A DNA stretch of 64,000 nt, from assembly GCA_963840055.1 (NCBI GenBank), contig CAWIXM010000032.1, positions 25,356-89,355 on the forward strand. Reading direction: 5' to 3'. The position numbers were made by a program, and so were the translations under genes. The stretch comes from Rhodoplanes sp963840055. GTDB lineage: Bacteria > Pseudomonadota > Alphaproteobacteria > Rhizobiales > Xanthobacteraceae. Positions 18,663-29,186 of this stretch are shown in pieces. How positions within the stretch are numbered: the first letter of the stretch is position 1; each line of letters starts with the position of its first letter. The notes beneath the pieces are model-generated. The model had not been told where the DNA came from. It saw only the letters and a program-made list of their open reading frames with translations, and made no database searches.

Positions 18663-18740
18663 TGTTTTCTTTGCGTCGGCGATGGTCCCGAATTATCAAA
18701 GAGTTCCGTGGGACGGGAACCTGCGGGGGAGGCTGTTTCC

Positions 18741-19598
18741 ATGGCCGGTCCTGAACCATCGCTGGCAGCGCTCCGCGCCGAGATCGACCGCATCGACGAG
18801 GCCATGCACGGCCTCCTGATCGAGCGCGGGGAAATCATCGGCCGTCTCATCGCGGCCAAGCGAACGACGGAGATGGGTTCCGCGTTCCGGCCGGCGCGCG
18901 AGGCGGAGATGATGCGGCGTCTGGTCGCCCGTCATCGCGGCATTCTCCCACTAGACACCGCAGAGAGCATCCTGCGGGTGATCATCGCGACCTTCACCTA
19001 TATCCAGGCGCCGTTTCGGCTCCATGCCGATATTTCCACGGGCGAAGCAGCCATGCGCGACTCGGCGCGCTTTCATTTCGGCTTCACCGTGCCGTTCAAG
19101 GAACATCTCGGCGCGGCCGGCGTGCTCAAGGCGCTCGCCGCCGTGCCCACCGATCTTGGCTTGGTCCCGGCGACCGCCACTTCCGCCGGTTCATGGTGGA
19201 CCGGCCTTGAGCCGGAGAACGCACCCAAAATCATCGCCCGGCTTCCCTTTATCGAGCGTGCCGACCATCCCGCCGGATTTCCGGTGTTCGCGATCGCCCA
19301 TCCGCATCCCGATGCAGTAATCCAGGACGAGGCGACCGTGTGGAGCGTGAGCGTCTCCGGCTGGGGGATGAAGCCAGCCCAGGCGATTGGCCTTGCCGCC
19401 GAGGTCGTCGCCGTTCCGGAGGGGGCGTTCGACGGCGCGGCGCTGCTCGTCTCGCTCCCCGCCGGCCGAACGATCGAGGAGATCACGGCCGCCCTGCAAA
19501 ATGCCGGGGCTTCGGTGCGTTCGCTGGCCCTCGTCGGCAGTCACGCGACCCGCTATACCGTATCGGCGGACGGCAAGCTGATCCCCACCGGCCGATAA
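18741..19598 (+). CDS. Chorismate mutase (AroQ-type domain protein)
   Basis: 285 residues. The first 90 form an AroQ alpha-helical chorismate mutase domain (LRAEIDRIDEAMHGLLIERGEIIGRL, then AKR and a C-terminal RVIIATFTYIQ helix) that converts chorismate to prephenate. The C-terminal 190 residues are typical of the longer alphaproteobacterial form and have no assigned activity. ATG 18741 is used because GGGGGAGG lies eight bases upstream. It leads the operon with hisC and tyrC, giving the tyrosine/phenylalanine branch. Confidence 0.9.
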   Translation: MAGPEPSLAALRAEIDRIDEAMHGLLIERGEIIGRLIAAKRTTEMGSAFRPAREAEMMRRLVARHRGILPLDTAESILRVIIATFTYIQAPFRLHADISTGEAAMRDSARFHFGFTVPFKEHLGAAGVLKALAAVPTDLGLVPATATSAGSWWTGLEPENAPKIIARLPFIERADHPAGFPVFAIAHPHPDAVIQDEATVWSVSVSGWGMKPAQAIGLAAEVVAVPEGAFDGAALLVSLPAGRTIEEITAALQNAGASVRSLALVGSHATRYTVSADGKLIPTGR

Positions 19599-19668
19599 TT
19601 TTCCCAGAACCGTTTCCACCCGCGTAGCAATAAGCGGCCGTGTGAACGGACCGTCCTGGAGTGAATGA

Positions 19669-20769
19669 ATGCCTGCCCTGCGTCCCGAACCGCGCCCTGG
19701 CGTGCTGAAGATTAAGCCTTATGTGCCCGGGAAAAGCCACGCGCCCGGCGTCGCCAAGATCTACAAGCTGTCCTCCAACGAGTTCCCGCTCGGCCCGAGC
19801 CCGCAAGCGGTCGCGGCCTATCGTGAAGTCGCCGGGCACCTGGAAGAGTACCCCGACGGGGCGGCAACGGCATTACGCGAGGCGATCGCCCACGCCTACG
19901 GGCTCGACCCCGACCGCATCGTGTGCGGGGCAGGATCGGACGATCTCCTCAACCTGCTCGCCCGCGCCTATCTCGCCGACGGCGACGAGGCGATCCACAC
20001 CACCCACGGCTTCCTGGTCTACCCGATCGCGACGCTCGGGACCGGCGCGACGCCGGTCGTCGCGCCGGAAAAGAACTACACGGCCGACGTCGATGCGATC
20101 CTGTCCTGCGTAACGGAGCGCACCAAGATCGTCTTCCTCGCCAATCCCAACAACCCGACCGGCACCTTCATTCCCTACGACGAGGTGAAGCGCCTGCATC
20201 GCGGCCTGCCGCCGCACGTTCTCTTCGTGATCGATGCGGCCTACGCCGAATATGTCCGCCGCAACGATTATGCGGCGGGCATCGAGCTGGTGGCGACCAG
20301 CGACAACGTCGTCATGTGCCGCACCTTTTCCAAGATCCACGGGCTCGCGGCGCTGCGGCTCGGATGGCTGTACGGGCCGCCGCATGTGGTCGATGCGGTG
20401 AACCGCATCCGCGGGCCGTTCAACGTGAACGCGCCGGCGATCGCGTCCGGCGTTGCGGCCATCGCCGACGCAGGGCATGTCGAGCGCGCGCGCGCCCACA
20501 ATGAACGCTGGCTCGCCTGGCTCACCGAGGAGATCGGCCGGCTCGGCCTCGAGGTGACGCCGAGCGTCGCGAATTTCATTCTGATCCACTTCCCGGGGAG
20601 CAAGGGAAAGACGGCGGCGGAGGCGGACGCGTTCCTTTCGGCGCGTGGGCTCGTGCTGCGCCAGGTGGGCGTCTACGGGCTGCCCAACGCCCTGCGCATG
20701 AGCGTCGGCTGCGAGGAGGCGAACCGCCTCGTCGTGCAGTCGCTCGCCGAATTTTTGGGGAGGGCATAG
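19669..20769 (+). CDS. hisC: Histidinol-phosphate aminotransferase
   Basis: 366 residues, class-I/II PLP aminotransferase. Visible: SSNEFPLGPSP near the N-terminus, GAGSDDLLNLL, NPNNPTG, and the PLP lysine in RTFSKIHGLAALRLGW. In this group HisC-type enzymes serve histidine synthesis and can also transaminate aromatic keto acids, which fits its place between chorismate mutase and prephenate dehydrogenase. Its stop TAG overlaps the GTG start of tyrC by one base. Confidence 0.95.
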   Translation: MPALRPEPRPGVLKIKPYVPGKSHAPGVAKIYKLSSNEFPLGPSPQAVAAYREVAGHLEEYPDGAATALREAIAHAYGLDPDRIVCGAGSDDLLNLLARAYLADGDEAIHTTHGFLVYPIATLGTGATPVVAPEKNYTADVDAILSCVTERTKIVFLANPNNPTGTFIPYDEVKRLHRGLPPHVLFVIDAAYAEYVRRNDYAAGIELVATSDNVVMCRTFSKIHGLAALRLGWLYGPPHVVDAVNRIRGPFNVNAPAIASGVAAIADAGHVERARAHNERWLAWLTEEIGRLGLEVTPSVANFILIHFPGSKGKTAAEADAFLSARGLVLRQVGVYGLPNALRMSVGCEEANRLVVQSLAEFLGRA

Positions 20770-21731
20770 TGGCGAACCGCCCCGCCCTGTTCAATCGCCT
20801 CGCGCTGATCGGGACAGGCCTGATCGGCTCGTCGATCGCGCGGGCGGCGCGGGCGCAAGGGGCTGTGCGCAGCATCGTGGCGACGGCGCGATCGGGCGCA
20901 ACGCGCGCTCGCGTCGCCGAACTGGGGCTCGCCGATCAGGTATTGGACACGAACGCCGCGACCGTCGCCGGGGCTGACCTCGTCATCCTGTGCACCCCCG
21001 TCGGTCAGTGCGGTCAGGTGGCGGCGGAGATCGCGCCGCATCTCGCCGCTGGCGCCATCTTGTCCGACGTCGGCTCGGTCAAAGGCGCCGTCGTCAGGGA
21101 CGTCGCTCCGCACGTGCCGGCCAACGTGCACTTCGTTCCTGCGCACCCGGTCGCCGGCACCGAGCATTCCGGCCCGGACGCGGGCTTTGCCGAGTTGTTC
21201 TTCAACCGCTGGTGCATCCTGACGCCGCCCGAGCACACCGACCCGATCGCCGCCAAGAAGCTCGCCGCGTTTTGGAGCGCGCTCGGCGCCAACGTGGAAT
21301 TCATGGCGCCCGACCATCATGATCGCGTGCTTGCGATCACCAGCCACGTGCCGCACCTGATCGCCTACACCATCGTCGGCACCGCCGACGAACTCGGGCA
21401 GGTGACGCGCTCGGAGGTGCTGAAATTCTCCGCCGGCGGCTTTCGCGACTTCACCCGCATCGCCGCCTCCGATCCGACCATGTGGCGCGACGTGTTTCTC
21501 GCCAACAAGGACGCGGTGCTGGAAATGCTCGGCACCTTCAGTGAGGATTTATCGACGCTGACCCGCGCCATCCGCCGCGGCGACGGCGATACGCTGTTCG
21601 AGCTATTCACACGGACTCGCGCTATCCGCCGCGGCATCCTCTCGATCGGCCAGGATGCGGAGGCGCCCGACTTCGGCCGGCCGCACGAGCGGATGCCGCC
21701 GGTGCCCCGCCCCTATGTGGGGGAAGATTAG
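20769..21731 (+). CDS. tyrC: Prephenate/arogenate dehydrogenase family protein
   Basis: 320 residues with a Rossmann NAD-binding start (LALIGTGLIGSSIARAAR), GADLVILCTPVG, the catalytic His region PAHPVAGTEHSGP, and the helical dimerisation C-terminus. It catalyses oxidative decarboxylation in tyrosine synthesis. It starts at GTG 20769, coupled to hisC. The stop TAG at 21729-21731 is formed by the first bases of the downstream repeat element. Confidence 0.94.
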   Translation: MANRPALFNRLALIGTGLIGSSIARAARAQGAVRSIVATARSGATRARVAELGLADQVLDTNAATVAGADLVILCTPVGQCGQVAAEIAPHLAAGAILSDVGSVKGAVVRDVAPHVPANVHFVPAHPVAGTEHSGPDAGFAELFFNRWCILTPPEHTDPIAAKKLAAFWSALGANVEFMAPDHHDRVLAITSHVPHLIAYTIVGTADELGQVTRSEVLKFSAGGFRDFTRIAASDPTMWRDVFLANKDAVLEMLGTFSEDLSTLTRAIRRGDGDTLFELFTRTRAIRRGILSIGQDAEAPDFGRPHERMPPVPRPYVGED

Positions 21732-21854
21732 AGCATTTTCCGGCGAAGCCTGCCCCGGACTTGATCCGGGGTGGAAACCGGTTCGCCGCAGAAAATGCGA
21801 CCACTAAAAGAGAACCGGAGCGAATTCCATTCCATTGGAACGGAATGCGCTCTA
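21729..21854 (+). repeat. Dispersed palindromic intergenic repeat, copy 1 (with nested palindrome)
   Basis: Begins TAGAGCATTTTCCGGCGAAG and ends with an ...AATTCC...GGAA... hairpin plus a GCTCTA-type terminus. Internal landmarks are ACCGGTTCGCCG, AGAAAATGCG and CCACTAAA. This copy alone has about 24 extra bases after GGCGAAG holding the palindrome CCCCGGACTTGATCCGGGG. Other copies: 29045-29137 (inverted), 40503-40607 and 48579-48683. Confidence 0.9.
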
Positions 21855-21885
21855 GTCGGGCCGCCCGAGCTCTGGGCTTGGACGC

Positions 21886-21926
21886 AAAACAAATACACCT
21901 CGCCCGGTGGGGCGAGGTGTATTTTT
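21886..21926. terminator. Bidirectional intrinsic terminator between tyrC and acs
   Basis: Perfect 15-bp stem (21891-21905 with 21910-21924) with a GGTG loop. T-runs lie on both sides: TTTTT on the + strand and TTTGTTTT on the - strand. It sits between the convergent tyrC and acs genes and can stop both transcripts. Confidence 0.92.
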
Positions 21927-21990
21927 GCTTGGCACCGAGCGGGCGTCGCCGGCTCTGCGTACGACGCCATCGGCGGGCCTCGGAAGCGCT

Positions 21991-23937
<1,947 letters not shown>

Positions 23938-24301
23938 GCTGGTTGCTCCCTCCAAGCGGCGGATCCATTGGCAGTGCTATCTGCCCCGCGCGATAGTCGT
24001 TTCCTCGCCCGTCATTATGCCCAGCGCACGCGGCGCGACAAGGCGGGCCGCCCTTACACTTTGGTCGCGGGCTGGGACGCTGATCGACGTGCGGAAGCTG
24101 ACCGGCTCCGGGGCGAGAAGACTTGGCGACGAAGTTCGCGCACATGTACAACGGCCGCAGCGCCCGATACAACAGCGAACGCGGCGTGCTCGTCGGGTCT
24201 GGCTAAACCCGCCGCGTGGTCCTCGTTTTAAGGACCGGACCTGTTTAAACGCGTCTTAAACCGAGCGGCTGCGCCGGCAGCTCGCCTCAGTGGGTGTCAC
24301 G
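23938..24301. other. Intergenic region between acs and the TrpB2 gene
   Basis: About 360 bp between divergent genes. A few short frames exist but none has a ribosome site or recognisable product. It presumably carries both promoters; no clear elements are seen. Confidence 0.4.
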
Positions 24302-25666
24302 ATGACCGACAGCGTCAAATATCTCCTGCCGGAAGATCGCATTCCGCGGGCTTGGTACAATATCGCCGCCGACCTGCCGAAGCCGCTGCCGGCGGTGTTG
24401 CATCCGGGAACCGGGCAGCCGATCGGGCCCGCCGACCTCGCCGCGATCTTTCCGATGCCGCTGATCCTGCAGGAAGTAGCAAGCGAGCGCGACATCGAGA
24501 TCCCGCAGCCGGTGCGCGACGTCTATAAGCTGTGGCGGCCGTCGCCCCTTCATCGCGCCTTGCGGCTCGAGCGCGCGCTCGATACGCCCGCGCGCATCTT
24601 CTACAAGTATGAGGGGGTGAGCCCGACCGGCAGCCATAAGCCGAATACCGCGGTGGCGCAGGCCTTCTACAATCGCGAGTCGGGAATCGCCAAGCTCTCG
24701 ACGGAAACCGGCGCCGGCCAATGGGGGTCCTCGCTCGCCTTCGCAGGCGCGCTGTTCGGGCTCGAAGTCAAGGTGTACATGGTCAAGGTGAGCTATCAGC
24801 AGAAGCCCTATCGGCGGGCGCTGATGGAGACCTATGGCGCGACCTGCATCCCGAGCCCAAGCGAGGAGACCGAGTCCGGACGCGCGATCCTCGCCGTCAA
24901 TCCCGACTCGCCCGGCAGTCTTGGCATCGCCATCTCGGAGGCAGTCGAGGTCGCCGCCAAGAACGCCGACACCAATTACGCGCTCGGCAGCGTGCTCAAC
25001 CACGTGCTCCTCCACCAGACAGTGATCGGGCTCGAAGCGATCGAGCAAATGGAGATGGCGGGCTTCTGGCCGGACGTGGTGATCGCCTGCGCCGGGGGTG
25101 GTTCGAACTTCGCCGGCATCGCTTTCCCCTTCCTCGGCAAGAAGCTGCGCGAGAAAAAAGACGTGCGGGTCGTCGCGGTCGAGCCGGCTGCCTGCCCTTC
25201 CCTCACCCGCGGCACCTACGCCTATGACTTCGGCGATACCGCGCATCTCACCCCGCTCGTCAAGATGTACACGCTCGGCTCGCAATTCGTGCCGCCCGGC
25301 TTTCATGCCGGCGGGCTGCGCTATCACGGCATGGCGCCGCTCGTGAGCCACCTCAAGGAGCTCGGCCTGGTCGAGGCGTGCGCCGTGCATCAGACGCCAT
25401 GCTTCGAGGCCGGCGTCGCTTTTGCCCGCGCCGAGGGCATCGTGCCGGCGCCGGAAACCACTCATGCGGTGCGCGTTGCGATCGACGAGGCGCTCGCGGC
25501 CAAAAAGGAGGGACGCGCGCGCACCATCCTGTTCAACCTGTCCGGCCACGGGCATTTCGACATGCAGGCCTATACCGATTACTTTGCCGGCCAGTTGGAA
25601 GACCGCAACTATGATGAGGCGGCCCTTCGGGACGCGCTTGCGGCTTTGCCGAAGGTCGCCGCGTAA
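24302..25666 (+). CDS. TrpB-like pyridoxal-phosphate enzyme (tryptophan synthase beta, TrpB2 type)
   Basis: About 454 residues, longer than TrpB1 as expected for TrpB2. The PLP lysine lies in SPTGSHKPNTA, the catalytic region reads STETGAGQWGSSLAFAG, and the cofactor phosphate loop is CAGGGSNFAG. TrpB2 condenses indole (or possibly O-phosphoserine-derived aminoacrylate) with serine, usually without an obligate TrpA partner; its true role in bacteria that also carry trpAB is debated. ATG 24302 is used; a GTG lies four codons upstream. No trpA is adjacent. Confidence 0.92.
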   Translation: MTDSVKYLLPEDRIPRAWYNIAADLPKPLPAVLHPGTGQPIGPADLAAIFPMPLILQEVASERDIEIPQPVRDVYKLWRPSPLHRALRLERALDTPARIFYKYEGVSPTGSHKPNTAVAQAFYNRESGIAKLSTETGAGQWGSSLAFAGALFGLEVKVYMVKVSYQQKPYRRALMETYGATCIPSPSEETESGRAILAVNPDSPGSLGIAISEAVEVAAKNADTNYALGSVLNHVLLHQTVIGLEAIEQMEMAGFWPDVVIACAGGGSNFAGIAFPFLGKKLREKKDVRVVAVEPAACPSLTRGTYAYDFGDTAHLTPLVKMYTLGSQFVPPGFHAGGLRYHGMAPLVSHLKELGLVEACAVHQTPCFEAGVAFARAEGIVPAPETTHAVRVAIDEALAAKKEGRARTILFNLSGHGHFDMQAYTDYFAGQLEDRNYDEAALRDALAALPKVAA

Positions 25667-25686
25667 AGGGGCGGCGAGGACGGACC

Positions 25687-26079
25687 TTGGCTCGCATTTT
25701 GGTCGCCGAGGACGAGGAGACGCTACGCAGCCTGGTCGTGCGCGCGCTCGCTCAGGTCGGGCACGACGTCATCGAAGCGGCCGACGGCGCCGAAGCGCTC
25801 GAGCTGCTCGCCCGCGACCAGGGGCGCTTCGATCTGCTGCTCACTGACATTCGCATGCCGCTGATGGACGGGATCGCGCTCGCGCTCGCCGCCGCGCGCG
25901 ACTACCCCGACCTCGTGATCCTGTTGATGACCGCCTATGCCGACCAACGCGAACGCGCCGCCGGCCTGGAAGCACGTATCCACGACGTGATCACCAAGCC
26001 GTTTACGCTCGCCGAGATCAAGGTCGCGGTGAATGAAGCGTTAGCGGCGCGCCGCGACGCCCAGGCGTCAGCTGAATAA
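25687..26079 (+). CDS. cpdR: Single-domain response regulator CpdR
   Basis: 130 residues forming a receiver domain only: acidic pair in VAEDEET, phospho-acceptor Asp54 in LLLTDIRMPLMDG, and conserved Lys in ITKPFTLAEIK. The DIRMPLMDGIALALAAARDYPDL region is characteristic of CpdR. In Caulobacter CpdR is dephosphorylated to load substrates onto ClpXP at the cell pole, with its phosphate coming from the CckA-ChpT relay. It starts at TTG 25687, behind a GGCGAGGA ribosome site and 20 bp after the TrpB2 gene. Confidence 0.9.
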   Translation: MARILVAEDEETLRSLVVRALAQVGHDVIEAADGAEALELLARDQGRFDLLLTDIRMPLMDGIALALAAARDYPDLVILLMTAYADQRERAAGLEARIHDVITKPFTLAEIKVAVNEALAARRDAQASAE

Positions 26080-26278
26080 ATAAAGTCAGCGAAGCGCGCT
26101 GCCGCCGCGCGGAATCTGGGCAAGGGCGTGGCGAAACTGTGCCATGCCAAATTTACTTTATTCACGGAATTTCGCGGTCCCTGCTGGAACAATAGCGATT
26201 CTCGATTGTTATGACGGGTGGGAATGGTCGGGGGTCCGCGCGGGGCGGACACCTAAAGGGCAATCATGTGGGGGGACT

Positions 26279-26803
26279 ATGGCACACCTTACCTCTCGTA
26301 CCGCTATTATTGCGCTTGCGTCTTGCGTGCTGGCCGGTCTTTCGGTCTCGACGCCGGCTCAGGCGCGTGAAGTGGTCGCGTTCCGCGACGGCGGCTACTC
26401 CGCTGGCACCATCGTGATTCGCACCAGCGAGCGCCGGCTCTACTACGTGCTCGGCGATGGCCGCGCGCTGCGCTATCCCGTCGGCGTCGGCAAGTACGGC
26501 AAACAATGGTCGGGCACGACCAGTATCAGCCGGAAGAGTTGGCATCCCGACTGGTCGCCGCCTGCCATGGTCAAGCACGACATTCCGTCCTTGCCGAACT
26601 TCATTCCGGGCGGCACCGCGAAAAACCCGATGGGCGTCGCGGCGATGACGCTCGCCGGCACCGAATACGCGATCCATGGGACCAACAGGCCGGGCTCGGT
26701 CGGCGGCTTCGTGTCCTATGGCTGCATCCGCATGTACAATTCGGACGTTACCGATCTTTACAGCCGCGTTAGCGTCGGCACCACGGTCGTCGTGACCCGC
26801 TGA
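26279..26803 (+). CDS. L,D-transpeptidase (YkuD family), secreted
   Basis: 174 residues: a signal peptide (cleavage near AQA-RE, residue 29) followed directly by a YkuD domain with His133 in IHGTNRPGSVGG and the nucleophile in SYGCIRM (Cys149, Arg151). It makes or exchanges 3-3 peptidoglycan cross-links or attaches proteins to peptidoglycan in the periplasm. A longer open frame starts at 26144, but ATG 26279 gives a clean signal peptide. The catalytic motif here is canonical, unlike the YkuD domain at 57476-58477. Confidence 0.93.
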   Translation: MAHLTSRTAIIALASCVLAGLSVSTPAQAREVVAFRDGGYSAGTIVIRTSERRLYYVLGDGRALRYPVGVGKYGKQWSGTTSISRKSWHPDWSPPAMVKHDIPSLPNFIPGGTAKNPMGVAAMTLAGTEYAIHGTNRPGSVGGFVSYGCIRMYNSDVTDLYSRVSVGTTVVVTR

Positions 26804-26833
26804 GGTCTTGCAGCTTCCTCAATCATCTGCCGC

Positions 26834-26857
26834 ATGGCTGGGCTTCGGCCCAGCCAT
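26834..26857 (+). terminator. Terminator-like hairpin after L,D-transpeptidase
   Basis: Perfect 10-bp stem ATGGCTGGGC/GCCCAGCCAT with a TTCG tetraloop, 30 bp after the stop. The downstream tail is only weakly T-rich. Confidence 0.65.
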
Positions 26858-26876
26858 GTTCGTTCATGCTGCCCAA

Positions 26877-27063
26877 CTTCATCCTCCCCCGCGCGGCGGG
26901 GGAGGGAAACCGCCCATCGCAGGCAAGCTTGCGCAGCCTGCGCAGGCTTGGCTGCGTGGGCGGTGGAGGGGGCCAGCCAGTATCTTCGCTCGAGCGCCCC
27001 CTCCACCATGCTGCGCATGGCCCCCTCCCCCGTGAAAGATTGTTTCACGGGGGAGGATGAAAG
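26877..27063. repeat. Palindromic repeat cluster (REP/MITE-like)
   Basis: The outer inverted repeats (CTTCATCCTCCCCC at 26877-26890 and GGGGGAGGATGAAAG at 27049-27063) enclose several further inverted pairs: a CCCCCGC/GCGGGGG palindrome, ACCGCCCA with TGGGCGGT, GGAGGGGGCC with GGCCCCCTCC, and CGTGAAA with TTTCACG. About 187 bp, no coding capacity. Confidence 0.7.
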
Positions 27064-27087
27064 TCGCCGATCACCGCGTAGTCCGGA

Positions 27088-27606
27088 TCAGCACCAGCCG
27101 CGACGGCGACCGCCGTCGTACCGCCGGACGACGCCCTTGGCGATCAGGGCCTCGGATACGTTCGGCGTCGCCCGGGTCGAGACAGTGCCCAGCAGGCGGC
27201 CATATTTGTCCTCGCCGAAGTCGCGGATCGTCACCCCGCCCTCGACAAGAATAGCCCGCAAGGCTCGCTCCGCTGCCTCGGCGCCGATCCGCTCCTGCTC
27301 GCAAACGGCATGAAGTTCGGGCGCATCGATCCCGCGCAGCCGAACGCGCGTCGTCACCCGAAAGCCTGGCCTGACCTCGATCCGCGCGTCGAACGTGTCA
27401 CCGTCCACCACCTTGAGCACGCGCGCGGCGATCATGCCGGGCGCGCCCGCTATCGGCGGCGACGGCGCCCGTTCGGCCGGCGCATACGCGCCCTCCCACC
27501 AGGACTTGACCGCGGCCGCGCCGAGCAGGGCGAGAGCGACCAGGAGCCCGATGACGGGGGAGTTGCTGCGCCGTGCTGAGGAATATTTCCGAATCGATGG
27601 GAGCAT
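27088..27606 (-). CDS. Thermonuclease-family (SNase) protein
   Basis: About 172 residues from ATG 27606, with an in-frame start 14 codons further upstream possible. An N-terminal membrane segment or uncleaved signal (VIGLLVALALLGAAAVKSWW) precedes a staphylococcal-nuclease OB fold: VVDGDTFDARI, VRLRGIDAPEL with the catalytic Arg/Asp region, and DKYGRLLG. It probably cleaves nucleic acid outside the cytoplasm; the native substrate is unknown. Confidence 0.88.
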   Translation of the reverse strand: MLPSIRKYSSARRSNSPVIGLLVALALLGAAAVKSWWEGAYAPAERAPSPPIAGAPGMIAARVLKVVDGDTFDARIEVRPGFRVTTRVRLRGIDAPELHAVCEQERIGAEAAERALRAILVEGGVTIRDFGEDKYGRLLGTVSTRATPNVSEALIAKGVVRRYDGGRRRGWC

Positions 27607-27682
27607 GTTCCTATATTGCCGAGCCGCGCGACCGAATGCAAGCCACAACTTTCGAGGGTTTTATTACGATTAAAAATCAGAA

Positions 27683-27925
27683 CTAGAAATCGCTGGCGAT
27701 GCCCTTGATTTCCCAGTCGCCATAGCGGACCGGCTCGAGGCCGCCGCGTCCATTGAGTTCGGTCGGCCGTTCGGCGGTCTTGCGATCGATCTCGGCGCGG
27801 CGGGCAGCCGCTTCCGCAAGCGCGCGCTCGGCCGCCGGGCTCAGCGGCTTGCGGCCGGTTTCGCCTTCAGGCGCATCGGGAGTCGCCGGGATATTATTGG
27901 CCATGGCATCGTCGGTGTCGCTCAT
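27683..27925 (-). CDS. DUF1674 protein (SDHAF4-like)
   Basis: 80 residues: a polar N-terminus and the conserved C-terminal block RGGLEPVRYGDWEIKGIASDF (residues 60-80), which defines DUF1674. The eukaryotic relative SDHAF4 helps assemble the flavoprotein subunit of succinate dehydrogenase; a similar role in bacteria is inferred. It is divergent from htpX. Confidence 0.9.
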   Translation of the reverse strand: MSDTDDAMANNIPATPDAPEGETGRKPLSPAAERALAEAAARRAEIDRKTAERPTELNGRGGLEPVRYGDWEIKGIASDF

Positions 27926-28078
27926 GCCGTCACAGACAACCGCAGACGGCTGCGCGTCAACTTAAAAAACCCGCGGCGCTCGGCCGCGCGAACTTCGCTT
28001 GCGAGGGTTTAGCCCGCCTCCCATATCGAACGTGGAAAATAGGTCGGCGCACCTGAACCGATCGCAACGAGGGAAACG

Positions 28079-29020
28079 ATGAACTACCTGAAAACAGCGA
28101 TCCTGCTGGCGGGGCTCACGGCGCTGTTCATGGGCGTCGGCTATCTGATCGGCGGCCAGGCCGGCGCGATGCTCGCGCTGCTGGTCGCGGCAGCGATGAA
28201 CCTGTTCACCTACTGGAACGCCGACAAGATGGTCTTGTCGATGAACGGCGCGCAGGAGGTGGATGAGCGCGCCGCGCCGGAATTCGTCGGTCTAGTGCGC
28301 GAGCTCGCGCAACGGGCCGGACTGCCGATGCCGCGCGTCTACCTCATGAACAATCCGCAGCCGAACGCGTTCGCAACCGGACGCAACCCGGAGAATGCGG
28401 CGGTCGCCGCCACCACCGGCCTTCTCAACATGCTGTCGCGCGAGGAGATCGCCGGCGTAATGGCGCATGAGCTTTCGCACGTCAAGAACCGCGACACGCT
28501 GATCATGACGATTACGGCGACGATCGCCGGCGCAATCTCGATGCTTGCCCAGTTCGGACTGTTCTTCGGCGGCAACCGCGACAACAATGGCGGCCTCGGC
28601 ATCATCGGCACGCTCGCGATGGTCATTCTCGCCCCGGTCGCGGCCATGCTGGTGCAGATGGCGATCTCGCGCACACGCGAATACGCGGCCGACGACATGG
28701 GCGCGCGCATCTCCGGCCAGCCAGCCTGGCTCGCCTCCGCGCTCGCCAAGATCGACAATGCCGCGCGTCAGATCGAGAACGTCCCGGCCGAGCGCAATCC
28801 GGCGACCGCGCCGCTTTTTATCATCAACCCGCTGTCGGGCGCGCGCATGGACAATCTGTTCTCAACTCATCCGGCGACCGAGAACCGCATCGCCGCGCTC
28901 GAACAACTCGCCGCAGAGATGGGACAGAGCAACCGCGGCTGGTCTGCTGCGCCCGCGACCAGCGGCGGAGGAGCGGGTCCTTGGGGCGGCGCGGACCGGC
29001 AGCGCGGACCGTGGGGCTGA
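28079..29020 (+). CDS. htpX: Zinc metalloprotease HtpX
   Basis: 313 residues: N-terminal membrane helices (TAILLAGLTALFMGVGYLIG and AMLALLVAAAMNLFTYW), the zinc motif MAHELSHVKNRD, and a third Zn ligand near SRTREYAADDMGA. The C-terminal tail is Gly/Trp rich. HtpX degrades damaged inner-membrane proteins alongside FtsH. Ribosome site GAGGGAAACG precedes the ATG. The next gene in the same neighbourhood in relatives is often an rsmB-type gene, which here lies 5 kb away beyond an ABC importer. Confidence 0.96.
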   Translation: MNYLKTAILLAGLTALFMGVGYLIGGQAGAMLALLVAAAMNLFTYWNADKMVLSMNGAQEVDERAAPEFVGLVRELAQRAGLPMPRVYLMNNPQPNAFATGRNPENAAVAATTGLLNMLSREEIAGVMAHELSHVKNRDTLIMTITATIAGAISMLAQFGLFFGGNRDNNGGLGIIGTLAMVILAPVAAMLVQMAISRTREYAADDMGARISGQPAWLASALAKIDNAARQIENVPAERNPATAPLFIINPLSGARMDNLFSTHPATENRIAALEQLAAEMGQSNRGWSAAPATSGGGAGPWGGADRQRGPWG

Positions 29021-29044
29021 GATTGGGCGGGCGGCGACGGAAGA

Positions 29045-29137
29045 CTGGAGCGAATTCCGTTTCGGTGGAATCGGAATTCGCTCCGGTAGTCGCATTTTCT
29101 GCGGCGAACCGGTTTCCACTTCGCCGGAAAATGCTCT
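29045..29137 (-). repeat. Dispersed palindromic intergenic repeat, copy 2 (inverted)
   Basis: Reverse orientation of the family: starts GGAGCGAATTCCG...GGAATTCGCTCC, then CGCATTTTCTGCGGCGAACC, and ends with CGGAAAATGCTC. It lies between htpX and the 3' end of the ABC importer operon. Confidence 0.9.
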
Positions 29138-29186
29138 GGCGGCGGCGCCCGCAGGGCGCCGCTGCTCTTGCGTTGGATGAACGGCG

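Noticed and set aside
18563..18740. SAM-II riboswitch upstream of metX
   Set aside because: The conserved pseudoknot core could not be found; only a promoter-like pair is visible.
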